Source of the DNA: Petrotoga sp. UBA5851 | GTDB lineage: Bacteria; Thermotogota; Thermotogae; Petrotogales; Petrotogaceae | Assembly (NCBI GenBank): GCA_002431635.1 | Contig: DJGH01000078.1 | Location: forward strand, 26,340 to 38,843 | Direction: 5' to 3' | Length of the DNA stretch: 12,504 nt | Shown: positions 1 to 6,766 of the stretch, in pieces | Layout of the letters: every line of letters starts with the position of its first letter | How positions within the stretch are numbered: position 1 is the first letter of the stretch | Notes under the pieces: generated by a model | Told to the model about the DNA's origin: nothing | Database searches by the model: none | What the model saw: the letters and a program-made list of their open reading frames with translations, nothing else | Program-made: the position numbers and the translations under genes

Positions 1-1
1 T

Positions 2-1240
2 GTTGTCGCTAAACTTTTTAAGTTTTCGACAGAGATAAGTTTATTCTTTGCCGTAGTTGCAGGAGCCATATATGGCGGTGCAGGGTTTGATACGTTCAGA
101 CATCTTGCAGAGGGTTCAATTGCATACTTTGATATAGGCTTAATCTTCCTTTTTGCAACTCTTTTTATGAATATCATAAAAGAGTCGGGAGGTACGGATT
201 ACATAGTAAGAGGAATTATAAAGGGATTTTATAACAAGAAGTATCTCATGCTCATTCTCCTTATGGTGGTAATGCTTGTTCCGGGTTCTATAACCGGTGC
301 GGGCAGCATATCTGTTATGGTTGTCGGAGGAACGGTATCATCAGCGCTTGTGGCTATGGGTCTGGGACTCGACACTGTATCTGCCATAATATTTCTTACT
401 GCAGCAATGAGTGCCGTTGCTCCGCCTATTAACGTATGGGCCATGATGACATGTGCATGTACTGCTATTCCGTATGTCGGTTTTACGTTCCCCCTTTTGA
501 TACCTGTAGTAGTTCTTGGTCTGTTCTCAGTTCTTTTCCTGGGAAGAAAAGCCAAGAATATAGACAGAGATGTCGCCTTGAAAAATATTCCTGAGCCTAA
601 GGGACTCAGTGGATGGAGTGTTGGAATTCCGTTTTTGGTTCTTGTATTCCTTCTTTCGGCACCAAGGATATGGCCTTTTGATTTTCCTGTAATGGGACTT
701 CCTCTTAATTTTGCAATAAGTGCTCTTGTGGCTTTTGCTATGAATTTCAAGAGGATAAAAATTCTTAAGGTTATTGAATCAACCATTGATCAGGTTATTC
801 CTCTTTTAGCTACTACAGCAATAGTAGGAATGCTGCTTCAGGTAATAAGCTTCAACGGAGTAAAGGGACTTATATCCATGACAGTTGTTACGATGCCGGT
901 AGTACTGCTTTTCATACTTCTCCCGGCAATTATTCCGGTTTCAGAGGCAATTCTTACATACGGAAGTGCTGCTCTTATCGGTGCTCCACTCGTATGGATG
1001 CTTAACAGCAGAGGATACAATGCTGTGCTTGCAATAGCCGGATTAAGCTTTATGTGGGCTTTGGGTGATGCCCTGCCTCCAACGGCACTTATAGGAAGAC
1101 TAAGTGTAAGTACGGCCGGATACACAGGAAAGTACTCTTCATTCCTTAAGAAATCGCTTGTTCCATGGATAGCGATTACGGCTGTCGGATTACTGATGAT
1201 AATATTCAGCAATCAGCTTAGCTTTCTTATGTTCTCTTAA
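2..1240 (+). CDS. TRAP-type large permease (DctM-like), 5' truncated
   Basis: The reading frame is open from the first bases of the window, so the true start lies upstream and 412 residues are visible. The protein is almost entirely hydrophobic helices. It has the two-half layout of TRAP transporter large permeases (DctM family), an ion-gradient-driven inner-membrane importer for carboxylates. Each half carries a helix-breaking Pro-Pro motif: APPIN in the first and LPPTA in the second, the latter inside ALGDALPPTALIG. The segment NIIKESGGTDYIVRGI resembles the DctM motif for membrane exit before the first core region. DctM proteins are usually about 425 residues, so probably only a few dozen residues are missing. 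No DctQ or DctP gene is visible, though either could lie upstream. It is followed after 14 nt by a tiny membrane protein and then a deacylase, suggesting a transport-plus-hydrolysis operon. Substrate is unknown. The broader ion transporter superfamily is the alternative assignment. Confidence 0.72.
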   Translation, partial: VVAKLFKFSTEISLFFAVVAGAIYGGAGFDTFRHLAEGSIAYFDIGLIFLFATLFMNIIKESGGTDYIVRGIIKGFYNKKYLMLILLMVVMLVPGSITGAGSISVMVVGGTVSSALVAMGLGLDTVSAIIFLTAAMSAVAPPINVWAMMTCACTAIPYVGFTFPLLIPVVVLGLFSVLFLGRKAKNIDRDVALKNIPEPKGLSGWSVGIPFLVLVFLLSAPRIWPFDFPVMGLPLNFAISALVAFAMNFKRIKILKVIESTIDQVIPLLATTAIVGMLLQVISFNGVKGLISMTVVTMPVVLLFILLPAIIPVSEAILTYGSAALIGAPLVWMLNSRGYNAVLAIAGLSFMWALGDALPPTALIGRLSVSTAGYTGKYSSFLKKSLVPWIAITAVGLLMIIFSNQLSFLMFS

Positions 1241-1254
1241 AACGGGGTGATATG

Positions 1255-1407
1255 ATGGAAATAATAAATGTCGTATACTATATAATTGCAGCTGTTCTTG
1301 CGGTGTTTCTCTTCAAAAATCTTTTCAAGGAAAAGAATCTGCAGAAGGAACTGATGTATGTTCTTACTATTCTGCCATTCCTTCTGAGATTATTCAGATT
1401 CAAGTGA
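1255..1407 (+). CDS. Small hydrophobic membrane protein (50 aa)
   Basis: I do not recognise a family. The short ORF begins MEIINVVYYIIAAVLAVFLF and ends LLRLFRFK. It has one clear transmembrane stretch (about residues 3-20), a charged loop (KNLFKEKNLQKEL), and a second hydrophobic stretch (about 34-47) with a basic C-terminal tail. A strong ribosome site, GGGGTGAT, sits at 1244-1251. The ATG at 1255 has better spacing than the adjacent ATG at 1252, which would add one Met. The gene starts 14 nt after the permease stop. Its TGA lies at 1405-1407, just ahead of the deacylase start, so it is embedded in the operon and probably translated. Being coupled to a permease, it may be an accessory subunit. 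It is far too small to be DctQ, which is normally about 160 residues with four helices. Function is inference only. Confidence 0.62.
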   Translation: MEIINVVYYIIAAVLAVFLFKNLFKEKNLQKELMYVLTILPFLLRLFRFK

Positions 1408-1412
1408 GAGGG
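1408..1412 (+). promoter_or_regulatory. Ribosome-binding site deciding the deacylase start
   Basis: GAGGG lies 9 nt before the ATG at 1422. It supports ATG 1422 over the in-frame GTG at 1404, which would overlap the preceding stop and has no comparable site upstream. Confidence 0.55.
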
Positions 1413-1421
1413 TTGATAAAA

Positions 1422-2573
1422 ATGATTTTACGAAAACTTATAATGGTTGGTATTATTGCACTGATGGTATTTGCCGGCGGTATTCCTCTTCTAAACCAGA
1501 GGAACTTCAAGGAAGTTGCCGTTAAAGGCCCTGGGATTACCGAAGTATTTAAGCTGAGCAAGTACTTTGAAGGAATAAAGGGAACTATAGCCGATACGGA
1601 TGTATTTGTTTTCAAAGGTCAGGAAGAAGGCGGAAAGGTTCTTTTAATGGCTGGTACACATGAAAATGAAATTTCTGCTATGCTCACAGCTTTTCTGTTC
1701 TTGGAAAATCTTACTGTTCAGAAGGGCACGGTATATCTAATACCTCATTTCAACTACAGCGGATCACTTGGTACTCAGCCCGGTGGAGGATTCCCGCTTT
1801 ACTACTCCTTTAAAACCCCATGGGGAGAAAAGAAGTACAGAATGGGTGACAGAGGATTGCAACAGCTTGACCAGTGGCCTGATCCTGACGTATATGTTCA
1901 TTATCCCGACAAACAGCTTCTTTCATACATCGATGCCAGAAATACGAACAGGTCATGGCCCGGAAGACCAAACGGTTTTCTTGCAGAAAGGATAACCTAT
2001 GCGGCCATGCAGATGATGAAGGAAGAAAAAATAGACGTAGCGATAGATCTGCATGAAGCAGAAGTTATGTTCCCAGTAACAAACTGTATAGTTGTTCCTG
2101 ATCAGTCAAGACAGATAGCTCTTGGAGTTTCTATGTCTGTAAAGGCAAAAGAAAAGTTTGAAAACCATCTTGAGCCTTCTCCATCCAGCTTCAGAGGTCT
2201 TTCACACAGAGAGATAGGCGATTATTCCGATACTTTGCCTTTCCTCTTTGAATCACCTGGTCCAGGACTTGATCAGATAACAGGTCCTAAGACGAATGAA
2301 CTTCTTATGTCAGGTAAAGACGGCTTTATACTAGAAGCTTCAAAGTACGGAATACTTTATGTGCCTTACGATGAGACAGGTTGGTCTATGGAAAAGAGAG
2401 TAGGACAGCATGCTTCTCTTGCTCTTGAAGTAATAAAGCAGTTCTCAAGGAGAAATCCGGACAGAACTCTTGAAGTAAGTGGACCAAGGTATCCGGAGAT
2501 TGTCGAAAAAGGTCTTGGCAGTTTCTTTACCGATCCTTCCACAGTTGATCCTTCAATGATTATTTATCAGTAA
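1422..2573 (+). CDS. M14-family deacylase, succinylglutamate desuccinylase/aspartoacylase type, membrane-anchored
   Basis: This zinc-dependent hydrolase probably removes an acyl group from an N-acylated amino acid or similar amide. The 383-residue protein starts with a basic residue pair and a hydrophobic helix (about residues 6-24, MVGIIALMVFAGGIPLL), which reads as a signal anchor or uncleaved signal peptide. The rest would then lie outside the membrane. Zinc-site motifs of the AstE/AspA group of M14 are visible: GTHENE with H80 and E83, substrate-binding DARNTNRSWPG at 171-181, and the third ligand H211 in DLHEAE. The region around residues 240-320 is larger than in minimal aspartoacylases. 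Acyl and amino-acid specificity cannot be read from the sequence. The gene lies 14 nt after the small membrane-protein gene and ends just before a strong terminator. With the permease it suggests hydrolysis of a substrate coupled to uptake of the product. Confidence 0.8.
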   Translation: MILRKLIMVGIIALMVFAGGIPLLNQRNFKEVAVKGPGITEVFKLSKYFEGIKGTIADTDVFVFKGQEEGGKVLLMAGTHENEISAMLTAFLFLENLTVQKGTVYLIPHFNYSGSLGTQPGGGFPLYYSFKTPWGEKKYRMGDRGLQQLDQWPDPDVYVHYPDKQLLSYIDARNTNRSWPGRPNGFLAERITYAAMQMMKEEKIDVAIDLHEAEVMFPVTNCIVVPDQSRQIALGVSMSVKAKEKFENHLEPSPSSFRGLSHREIGDYSDTLPFLFESPGPGLDQITGPKTNELLMSGKDGFILEASKYGILYVPYDETGWSMEKRVGQHASLALEVIKQFSRRNPDRTLEVSGPRYPEIVEKGLGSFFTDPSTVDPSMIIYQ

Positions 2574-2578
2574 AAATT

Positions 2579-2608
2579 ATCCCCTTTCCGATCGGAAAGG
2601 GGATTTTA
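2579..2608. terminator. Bidirectional intrinsic terminator
   Basis: A perfect 26-nt palindrome (2579-2604, CCCCTTTCCG facing CGGAAAGGGG) forms a long stem with almost no loop. TTTT follows on the plus side and AATTTTT on the minus side. It sits 5 nt after the deacylase stop and 4 nt past the convergent lipoprotein stop, so it serves both operons. Confidence 0.9.
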
Positions 2609-3715
2609 CTATTGGGTAAGAAATTCTATGCAAGCTTTTTCAAGAGTGGTCTCTTTATTATTCAGGCGGATATGAAAGTCAGTATTTTTAAGAAATTCAT
2701 AAAACTCCATATCGTAGTAGTAGGTAGGCTGCTGGTTCATATATCCGTACCTTACAAAGTAAAGATACTTGGAAAAACCTTCCACAAGGTTTTCTTCACA
2801 CCAGGATGACCATGTGCCGTAACTGCTGTTAAGTCCTTTGCTTATCCAGTAATCATAAAATCTTTTATCTCCAAGTTTATATTTGCAGGCATCGTTAAAG
2901 GGGGTTGCTCTGGTAAACGTTTTGAAAAGTTCATGGCTGAACTCATGAAACGGTACGGAATAAAGAGTGCTATAATCTGTTACTGTAGGCGGAATAGTTG
3001 AAATATAAAAATCTTCGTAGACAGACCCAAAAGCACCGATAGGCCTGTAACCATAGTAAAAAACAGCCTTATAATTTCTTGAAAAGCTTATTCCGCTCAT
3101 CTTCTGCATGTAAGCTATCATGTCAAAGGGATCATCCTCTATCCTTTGGTTCATATCCTGTGCAAGGTCAAGGTAGTATGACTGATTTTTTTCCCAGTAC
3201 TCTCTGAAAAAATTATTGTAAAAGTAAGGGAAAAGCTTTAATATCGATTCCTTTGTCTGACCGTGCATAAATGAGTACTTTCCAAAGAAACTTATGGACC
3301 GGTAATATGACATAATTTCATCAAAGTCAGCTTCATCATAAAGCCTGGTGACAAAATCAACTAGATACCATGGATTGACCTTTCTTTTTTCTCCGTAAAG
3401 CAGTTCAAGCGCTTGTTTCATTTCTGGTGAAAAGAGAAGATAGGTTTCTTCCATCCATTCAAAATGTTCTTTTATTTTCGGAAAGTTTTTAGACATTGCT
3501 TCATAGGTTTTTCTGTCGTAAATATCCTTTGTGGCTACCTGAGTGAGATAGATCTCCTCCAGGGTATCGCTTAGAAGATACTTCAGAGGCATAGGTTTTA
3601 CGATAACGTTTTTCCCGTAAGCTATCGAAAATGGTTTAAGTTCTTTTTCAGCGCTGCAGGAAATCAGAAACAGTGATAAACAGAGTACAGTCTGAATGAA
3701 AATGAGTTTTTTCAT
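2609..3715 (-). CDS. Lipoprotein with HExxH zinc metallopeptidase motif
   Basis: Predicted exported lipoprotein of 368 residues. The N-terminus MKKLIFIQTVLCLSLFLISC ends in a lipobox (LISC), so Cys20 would be lipidated. A gluzincin-like active site is visible at VPFHEFSHELF: H257, E258 and H261. A likely third ligand lies in CEENLVEGFSKYL (E308 or E312), about 50 residues later. The HEFSH plus downstream Glu pattern resembles DUF4932-type putative peptidases; that family name is from memory. The middle is rich in Tyr and Phe with mostly helical character. Ribosome site AAGGAGAG precedes the ATG closely. It is the last gene of the minus-strand run, 49 nt after the kinase stop and directly behind three tandem repeats. 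Target is unknown; degradation or processing of envelope or extracellular protein is a guess. Confidence 0.68.
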   Translation of the reverse strand: MKKLIFIQTVLCLSLFLISCSAEKELKPFSIAYGKNVIVKPMPLKYLLSDTLEEIYLTQVATKDIYDRKTYEAMSKNFPKIKEHFEWMEETYLLFSPEMKQALELLYGEKRKVNPWYLVDFVTRLYDEADFDEIMSYYRSISFFGKYSFMHGQTKESILKLFPYFYNNFFREYWEKNQSYYLDLAQDMNQRIEDDPFDMIAYMQKMSGISFSRNYKAVFYYGYRPIGAFGSVYEDFYISTIPPTVTDYSTLYSVPFHEFSHELFKTFTRATPFNDACKYKLGDKRFYDYWISKGLNSSYGTWSSWCEENLVEGFSKYLYFVRYGYMNQQPTYYYDMEFYEFLKNTDFHIRLNNKETTLEKACIEFLTQ

Positions 3716-3730
3716 AAACTCTCCTTATGA

Positions 3731-3805
3731 TCGGAATATTCAATTCCGTGCAGTATCGGAATATTTAATTTCGTGCAGTGTCGGAATATTTAATTCCGTG
3801 CAGTG
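3731..3805. repeat. Three 25-bp direct tandem repeats, each with an internal hairpin
   Basis: Copies lie at 3731-3755, 3756-3780 and 3781-3805 with no spacer. Each begins TCGGAATATT and ends with a GTGCAGTG-like end (GTGCAGTA in the first). Differences are few: C instead of T at unit position 11 in copy 1, T instead of C at unit position 16 in copy 2, and the last base of copy 1. Each unit folds into a 6-bp stem CGGAAT/ATTCCG around a 5-nt loop; copy 2 keeps it with a G-U pair. The array covers the last codons and stop of the kinase gene and runs into the leader of the lipoprotein gene. It may act as an intercistronic RNA element, a protein-binding site, or simply a slippage-prone expansion. 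Confidence 0.92.
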
Positions 3806-5459
3806 TTATAGTTACCTTTGTTCCAACTCCCTGGGTACTTTGAACTGAAATATGTCCTCCCATAAGTTCGACAAGCTTTTTTGAAATACTCAAGCCCAGC
3901 CCAGTACCTCCATATTTTCTGTCCTGATCGGGGTTTTGTGAAAAAGCTTCAAAAAGCTTTTCAATATTTTCCTGAGATATTCCTATCCCGCTGTCAGAGA
4001 TTTCAAAACATATATCGCCGTAGTCGTTTGAAACTTTCTGAAGCTTTGCTTCAAGGGCAACATAGCCTTCGTACGTAAACTTTCCGGAGTTTCCAATTAT
4101 ATTCATCAGTATCTGACGTAGCCTTACCTCGTCTGCCCATATATTCTGAGGAAGATCGGGATGCTTCTTAAGTATGAAAGATATATTTTTATCCTTGAAC
4201 TGCATGCCGTATATCTGTTCAAACTCGCTGAGAAAGGAACTGAGGTCTATTTTTTGTGTATGTATAACTGTTTTGCCGGCATCTATCTTAGAAAGATCCA
4301 AAATGTCGTTGAGCAGTTTAAGAAGATTTCTTCCGTTAACCATTATTCCGTTGATATACTCTTTTTCTTTTGGGTCATTTATTCTGAGATTTAAAAGCTC
4401 GCTCAGTCCTATTATAACGCTTACCGGATTTCTGACCTCGTGACTCATGCTCGCAAGGAACTCTCCCTTCCGTTTATCAGCTCTTTGAGCTATATCCCTA
4501 GCTGATATGAGCTCTTTTTCGTAGTCCCTTTTTATGAGAGTTGCCGCAAGTATCTCAGCAATTGTGGAAAACATATTTATAATGCTCTGATCCCAAAACC
4601 TGTAATCTTTTACAGAATCAAAGCCAAGAAAGCCTATGATCTTGCCGCTATAAATCATGGGAATAGCGAGAAGGGATTTTATATCCTGCGAAGCAAGGCT
4701 CTCTTTTTCTAAAGCATATTCATCCGGTATTTCGCTTACCGAGTATATATAGACATCTTTTTTCTCGTTAAAACATTCTATCCATCTTTTTATAGTAGTG
4801 CTTGAGATATTTTTGAGCTGATCTTTCTGCGATTTTATACCGTCCTCACACCATTCATAGGTATTTGAAAGACACTTCATTCCGTCGCTAAACTCAAAGA
4901 TATACACCCTGTCAACGTTACTAAAAGAGCCTATCTTCTTCAAAGTAATGTCTATGGTGCTTTCTATATCCTCATGCCTGCACTGGATAAGTTCTGTGGA
5001 AATTTCATTTATAAGCATGTTAAGGGAGTATGAGTAGAAAACAGATTCATTGAACTCATCTTCCATAATTTTTTTATCGCTCATATCTATTCCGGCAGAC
5101 AGTATACAAGGACGTTTTTTCAACAGAATTATTTTTGATGAAAGCGATATATACAAAGGTTTTCCATGTTTATCCTGAACAAGAATCTCGTAATTCTCCA
5201 CTTCCTTCTTTTCTTTTATCTGTTCAAGGAAGATATCAAGATCCGATCTTCTTTTGAAAAGATTTATTTTTGAAGGTGAACTTCCTAAAAGCTCATGTTT
5301 CTGATAGCCAAGCTTTCCCATGAAGCTCTTGTTTGCATCAAGAAAAACACCAGTTTCCAAGTCTGTAATACATATCAGACAAGGGTTAAAGTCAAATATA
5401 AGCTTTAAATACTCCAGCTCGTCAAAAGACTCCGGTATTGCGGAGTTTATTCCGTTCAT
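3765..5459 (-). CDS. Soluble PAS-GAF sensor histidine kinase
   Basis: A 564-residue protein with no transmembrane helix, so it senses a cytoplasmic or diffusible signal. Domains in order: PAS (about 15-130, FNPCLICITDLETGVFLDAN); GAF-like (about 150-310, ending in LLAIPMIYSGKIIGFLGFDS); a short coiled linker; dimerisation and phosphoacceptor domain with H340 in FLASMSHEVRNP; and a HATPase domain. The N box is at ILMNIIGNSGKF, G1 at DSGIGI (489-494), and G2 at GGTGLGL (517-523). All catalytic motifs look intact. No receiver domain is fused and no response regulator gene is in the window, so its partner is elsewhere. The last ~12 residues are encoded by the tandem repeats and replace a normal short kinase tail. 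The ATG has only a poor ribosome site of its own and overlaps the stop of a short upstream ORF (ATGA), implying translational coupling. Confidence 0.88.
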   Translation of the reverse strand: MNGINSAIPESFDELEYLKLIFDFNPCLICITDLETGVFLDANKSFMGKLGYQKHELLGSSPSKINLFKRRSDLDIFLEQIKEKKEVENYEILVQDKHGKPLYISLSSKIILLKKRPCILSAGIDMSDKKIMEDEFNESVFYSYSLNMLINEISTELIQCRHEDIESTIDITLKKIGSFSNVDRVYIFEFSDGMKCLSNTYEWCEDGIKSQKDQLKNISSTTIKRWIECFNEKKDVYIYSVSEIPDEYALEKESLASQDIKSLLAIPMIYSGKIIGFLGFDSVKDYRFWDQSIINMFSTIAEILAATLIKRDYEKELISARDIAQRADKRKGEFLASMSHEVRNPVSVIIGLSELLNLRINDPKEKEYINGIMVNGRNLLKLLNDILDLSKIDAGKTVIHTQKIDLSSFLSEFEQIYGMQFKDKNISFILKKHPDLPQNIWADEVRLRQILMNIIGNSGKFTYEGYVALEAKLQKVSNDYGDICFEISDSGIGISQENIEKLFEAFSQNPDQDRKYGGTGLGLSISKKLVELMGGHISVQSTQGVGTKVTITLHGIKYSDTARN

Positions 5460-5512
5460 GTTCTGAACTGCCAGAAAATACGGAAAAAAAAGCTAGGATG
5501 GATAAAAAACAT
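5456..5512 (-). CDS. Putative 18-aa leader ORF overlapping the kinase start
   Basis: A short ORF, MFFIHPSFFFRIFWQFRT, starts at ATG 5512-5510. A strong GGAGG (5527-5523) lies 10 nt upstream. Its TGA shares bases with the kinase ATG (ATGA overlap). It contains a run of eight T (minus strand, plus coordinates 5484-5491). One extra T would put this start in frame with the kinase, adding an N-terminal extension. It may be a translational-coupling leader, or the original kinase start disrupted by a one-base contraction. Coding status is inferred only from the ribosome site and the overlap. Confidence 0.35.
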   Translation of the reverse strand: MFFIHPSFFFRIFWQFRT

Positions 5513-5532
5513 ACTTTTGAAGCCTCCAGTAA

Positions 5533-5548
5533 GATATAAATTTATATC
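5533..5548. promoter_or_regulatory. AT-rich 16-bp perfect palindrome, candidate operator
   Basis: GATATAAATTTATATC is a perfect inverted repeat. It overlaps the flavoprotein gene stop and lies just upstream of the GGAGG site serving the leader ORF and kinase. On the minus strand it contains TGATATAAA, an extended -10-like sequence, with no recognisable -35. It could be an operator over a weak promoter for the kinase, or chance in an AT-rich gap. Confidence 0.35.
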
Positions 5549-6197
5549 ATATAATATTATGAAGTGTTTCTGATACATATCCGCAGATCATTTCTTCTAC
5601 TTGGAGCCAGTCTATCTTCATATCCGGAACATCTTTTCCTTCTTTTTTTATATAACCGCTGACTCCGAATGCTACGCCGTTATCCTTCTGTTCTCCATAG
5701 GTGGCGATCTTAACGCCGACTCCTTTAAGAACAGTAGCCACGGTATTTAGAATGTAGGTCCTATAGTAAGGTTCCATTTCTTTTGGGCTCCCCCCATGAC
5801 CTATGAGAGCAGCTCTCTTGCCTATAAGCGGAAAGATATAATTTTTGTCATGGCAACCGTTAACGTAACATATCTCCTGCATCTTTTCAAAAATCATGGT
5901 CAGTTTGGCAGGAATAATGGAGTAGTGTGGTATTACATAGAATACAAGATCAGCCTGGCAAATCTTTCGGAATAATTTGTTGAAATAGCTGTCATAGACG
6001 CATTCATTTTTTCCTGCACAGGCCGTACACATGTTGCATGCAGTGGGATTGTAGTCATGGAGCTTTTCTATGTCAACAGTGCAAGATGACCCGGCTTGAT
6101 TTTCCACATGTTTTTTAATCAACCGGCATACATTTGCAGAAGTTCCTGTTTCACTGTATCCTGCTACATTTGAACAGCTTATACAAAGGATATTCAC
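5547..6197 (-). CDS. Iron-sulfur-flavoprotein-like NAD(P)H:FMN reductase
   Basis: Flavodoxin-fold oxidoreductase of 216 residues, predicted to be a cytoplasmic electron carrier or reductase. The N-terminus is a first beta strand (ILCISCSN) followed by a phosphate-binding loop region (SETGTSANV). A compact cysteine cluster, C54-x2-C57-x2-C60-x5-C66 (ACNMCTACAGKNEC), matches the spacing described for iron-sulfur flavoproteins (Isf), which bind one [4Fe-4S] cluster plus FMN. The next segment, ADLVFYVIPHYSIIPAKLTMI, is the usual flavin-contact strand and helix of NADPH-dependent FMN reductases (PF03358 type). GTG start with a strong AAGGGGG site upstream. It follows the fumarase beta gene after 68 nt and precedes the kinase by 87 nt. 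Possible jobs are supplying electrons to or protecting the Fe-S dehydratase, or redox sensing with the kinase; both are inference. Confidence 0.75.
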   Translation of the reverse strand: MNILCISCSNVAGYSETGTSANVCRLIKKHVENQAGSSCTVDIEKLHDYNPTACNMCTACAGKNECVYDSYFNKLFRKICQADLVFYVIPHYSIIPAKLTMIFEKMQEICYVNGCHDKNYIFPLIGKRAALIGHGGSPKEMEPYYRTYILNTVATVLKGVGVKIATYGEQKDNGVAFGVSGYIKKEGKDVPDMKIDWLQVEEMICGYVSETLHNII

Positions 6198-6221
6198 TTA
6201 TATTCCCCCTTGATATATCAT

Positions 6222-6227
6222 ATTATA
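6222..6227 (-). promoter_or_regulatory. Candidate -10 promoter element for the flavoprotein gene
   Basis: The minus strand reads TATAAT exactly, 24 nt before the GTG start at 6197, in an AT-rich 68-nt gap. A -35 at 17-nt spacing would be TTTAAT, a poor match. It may give internal transcription of the flavoprotein-kinase-lipoprotein segment. Confidence 0.4.
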
Positions 6228-6265
6228 CCTTATGATTACTTTAAATTAAATAAAAATCGTATCCG

Positions 6266-6766
6266 TTACATAAATAATTCTTCGCCCGTCGGATCAGTTG
6301 CCACAATCATCGGAAAATCGCGGACGGTTATAAGTTGAATGGCTTCACTCAGAAGTTCTTCATATGCAACCACTCTTATGCTTTGTACTCTTTGACTGAG
6401 AGCTGCCGCCGCTCCGCTTGGGGTTACCAGATAGGCACAAGAGTATTTTTGACACATCTGGCGGTTTACTGCACTTCGTTTTCCTTTTCCGAGAGTAGCA
6501 ATAACTCCATTTTCAAAAAGCATCTGTAAAAAGCCGTCCATTCTAGCGCTTGTAGTCGGACCGATGGCACCGATAATCTGTCCGTGTGCTTTTTTGGCAG
6601 GACCGGCATAAAACACAATATGGTTGCTTATGTCAAAAGGAAATTTTTCTTTTTTCTGCCACAGTTCATGAAGTTTTTTGTGTGCAGCATCTCTCATAAT
6701 AAGAAGTTCCCCGGTATAAAGAAGTTCCTGACCAGTATGGAGCAGTTTGATATCATGCTTGGTCAT
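6266..6766 (-). CDS. Class I fumarase/tartrate dehydratase beta subunit
   Basis: C-terminal half of a two-subunit iron-sulfur hydro-lyase, which adds water to fumarate to give malate (or dehydrates tartrate). The 166-residue protein is a little short for the family, which is usually about 180-200. Family motifs are present: MRDAAHKKL at 24-32, GPTTSARMD at 69-77, a GKG turn at 93-95, and the AYLVTPSGAAAALS segment. The start is ATG 6766 with GGAGG 8 nt upstream. A longer in-frame start at 6844 would add residues that merely read the alpha gene out of frame. The gene overlaps the alpha 3' end by 14 nt, so the subunits are translationally coupled. Fumarase versus tartrate dehydratase cannot be settled by sequence alone. 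The ASL-superfamily neighbour, whose product would be fumarate, favours fumarase. Confidence 0.87.
   Translation of the reverse strand: MTKHDIKLLHTGQELLYTGELLIMRDAAHKKLHELWQKKEKFPFDISNHIVFYAGPAKKAHGQIIGAIGPTTSARMDGFLQMLFENGVIATLGKGKRSAVNRQMCQKYSCAYLVTPSGAAAALSQRVQSIRVVAYEELLSEAIQLITVRDFPMIVATDPTGEELFM

Noticed and set aside
229..786. 185-aa minus-strand ORF within the permease gene
   Set aside because: It lies antisense to a clearly coding membrane protein. Its composition (rich in Thr, Ile, Pro and Arg) is what the complement of hydrophobic codons gives, and no ribosome site or family motif is visible.
3731..3805. CRISPR-like repeats
   Set aside because: The three 25-bp copies are directly adjacent with no spacers and no cas gene, so they are tandem repeats.
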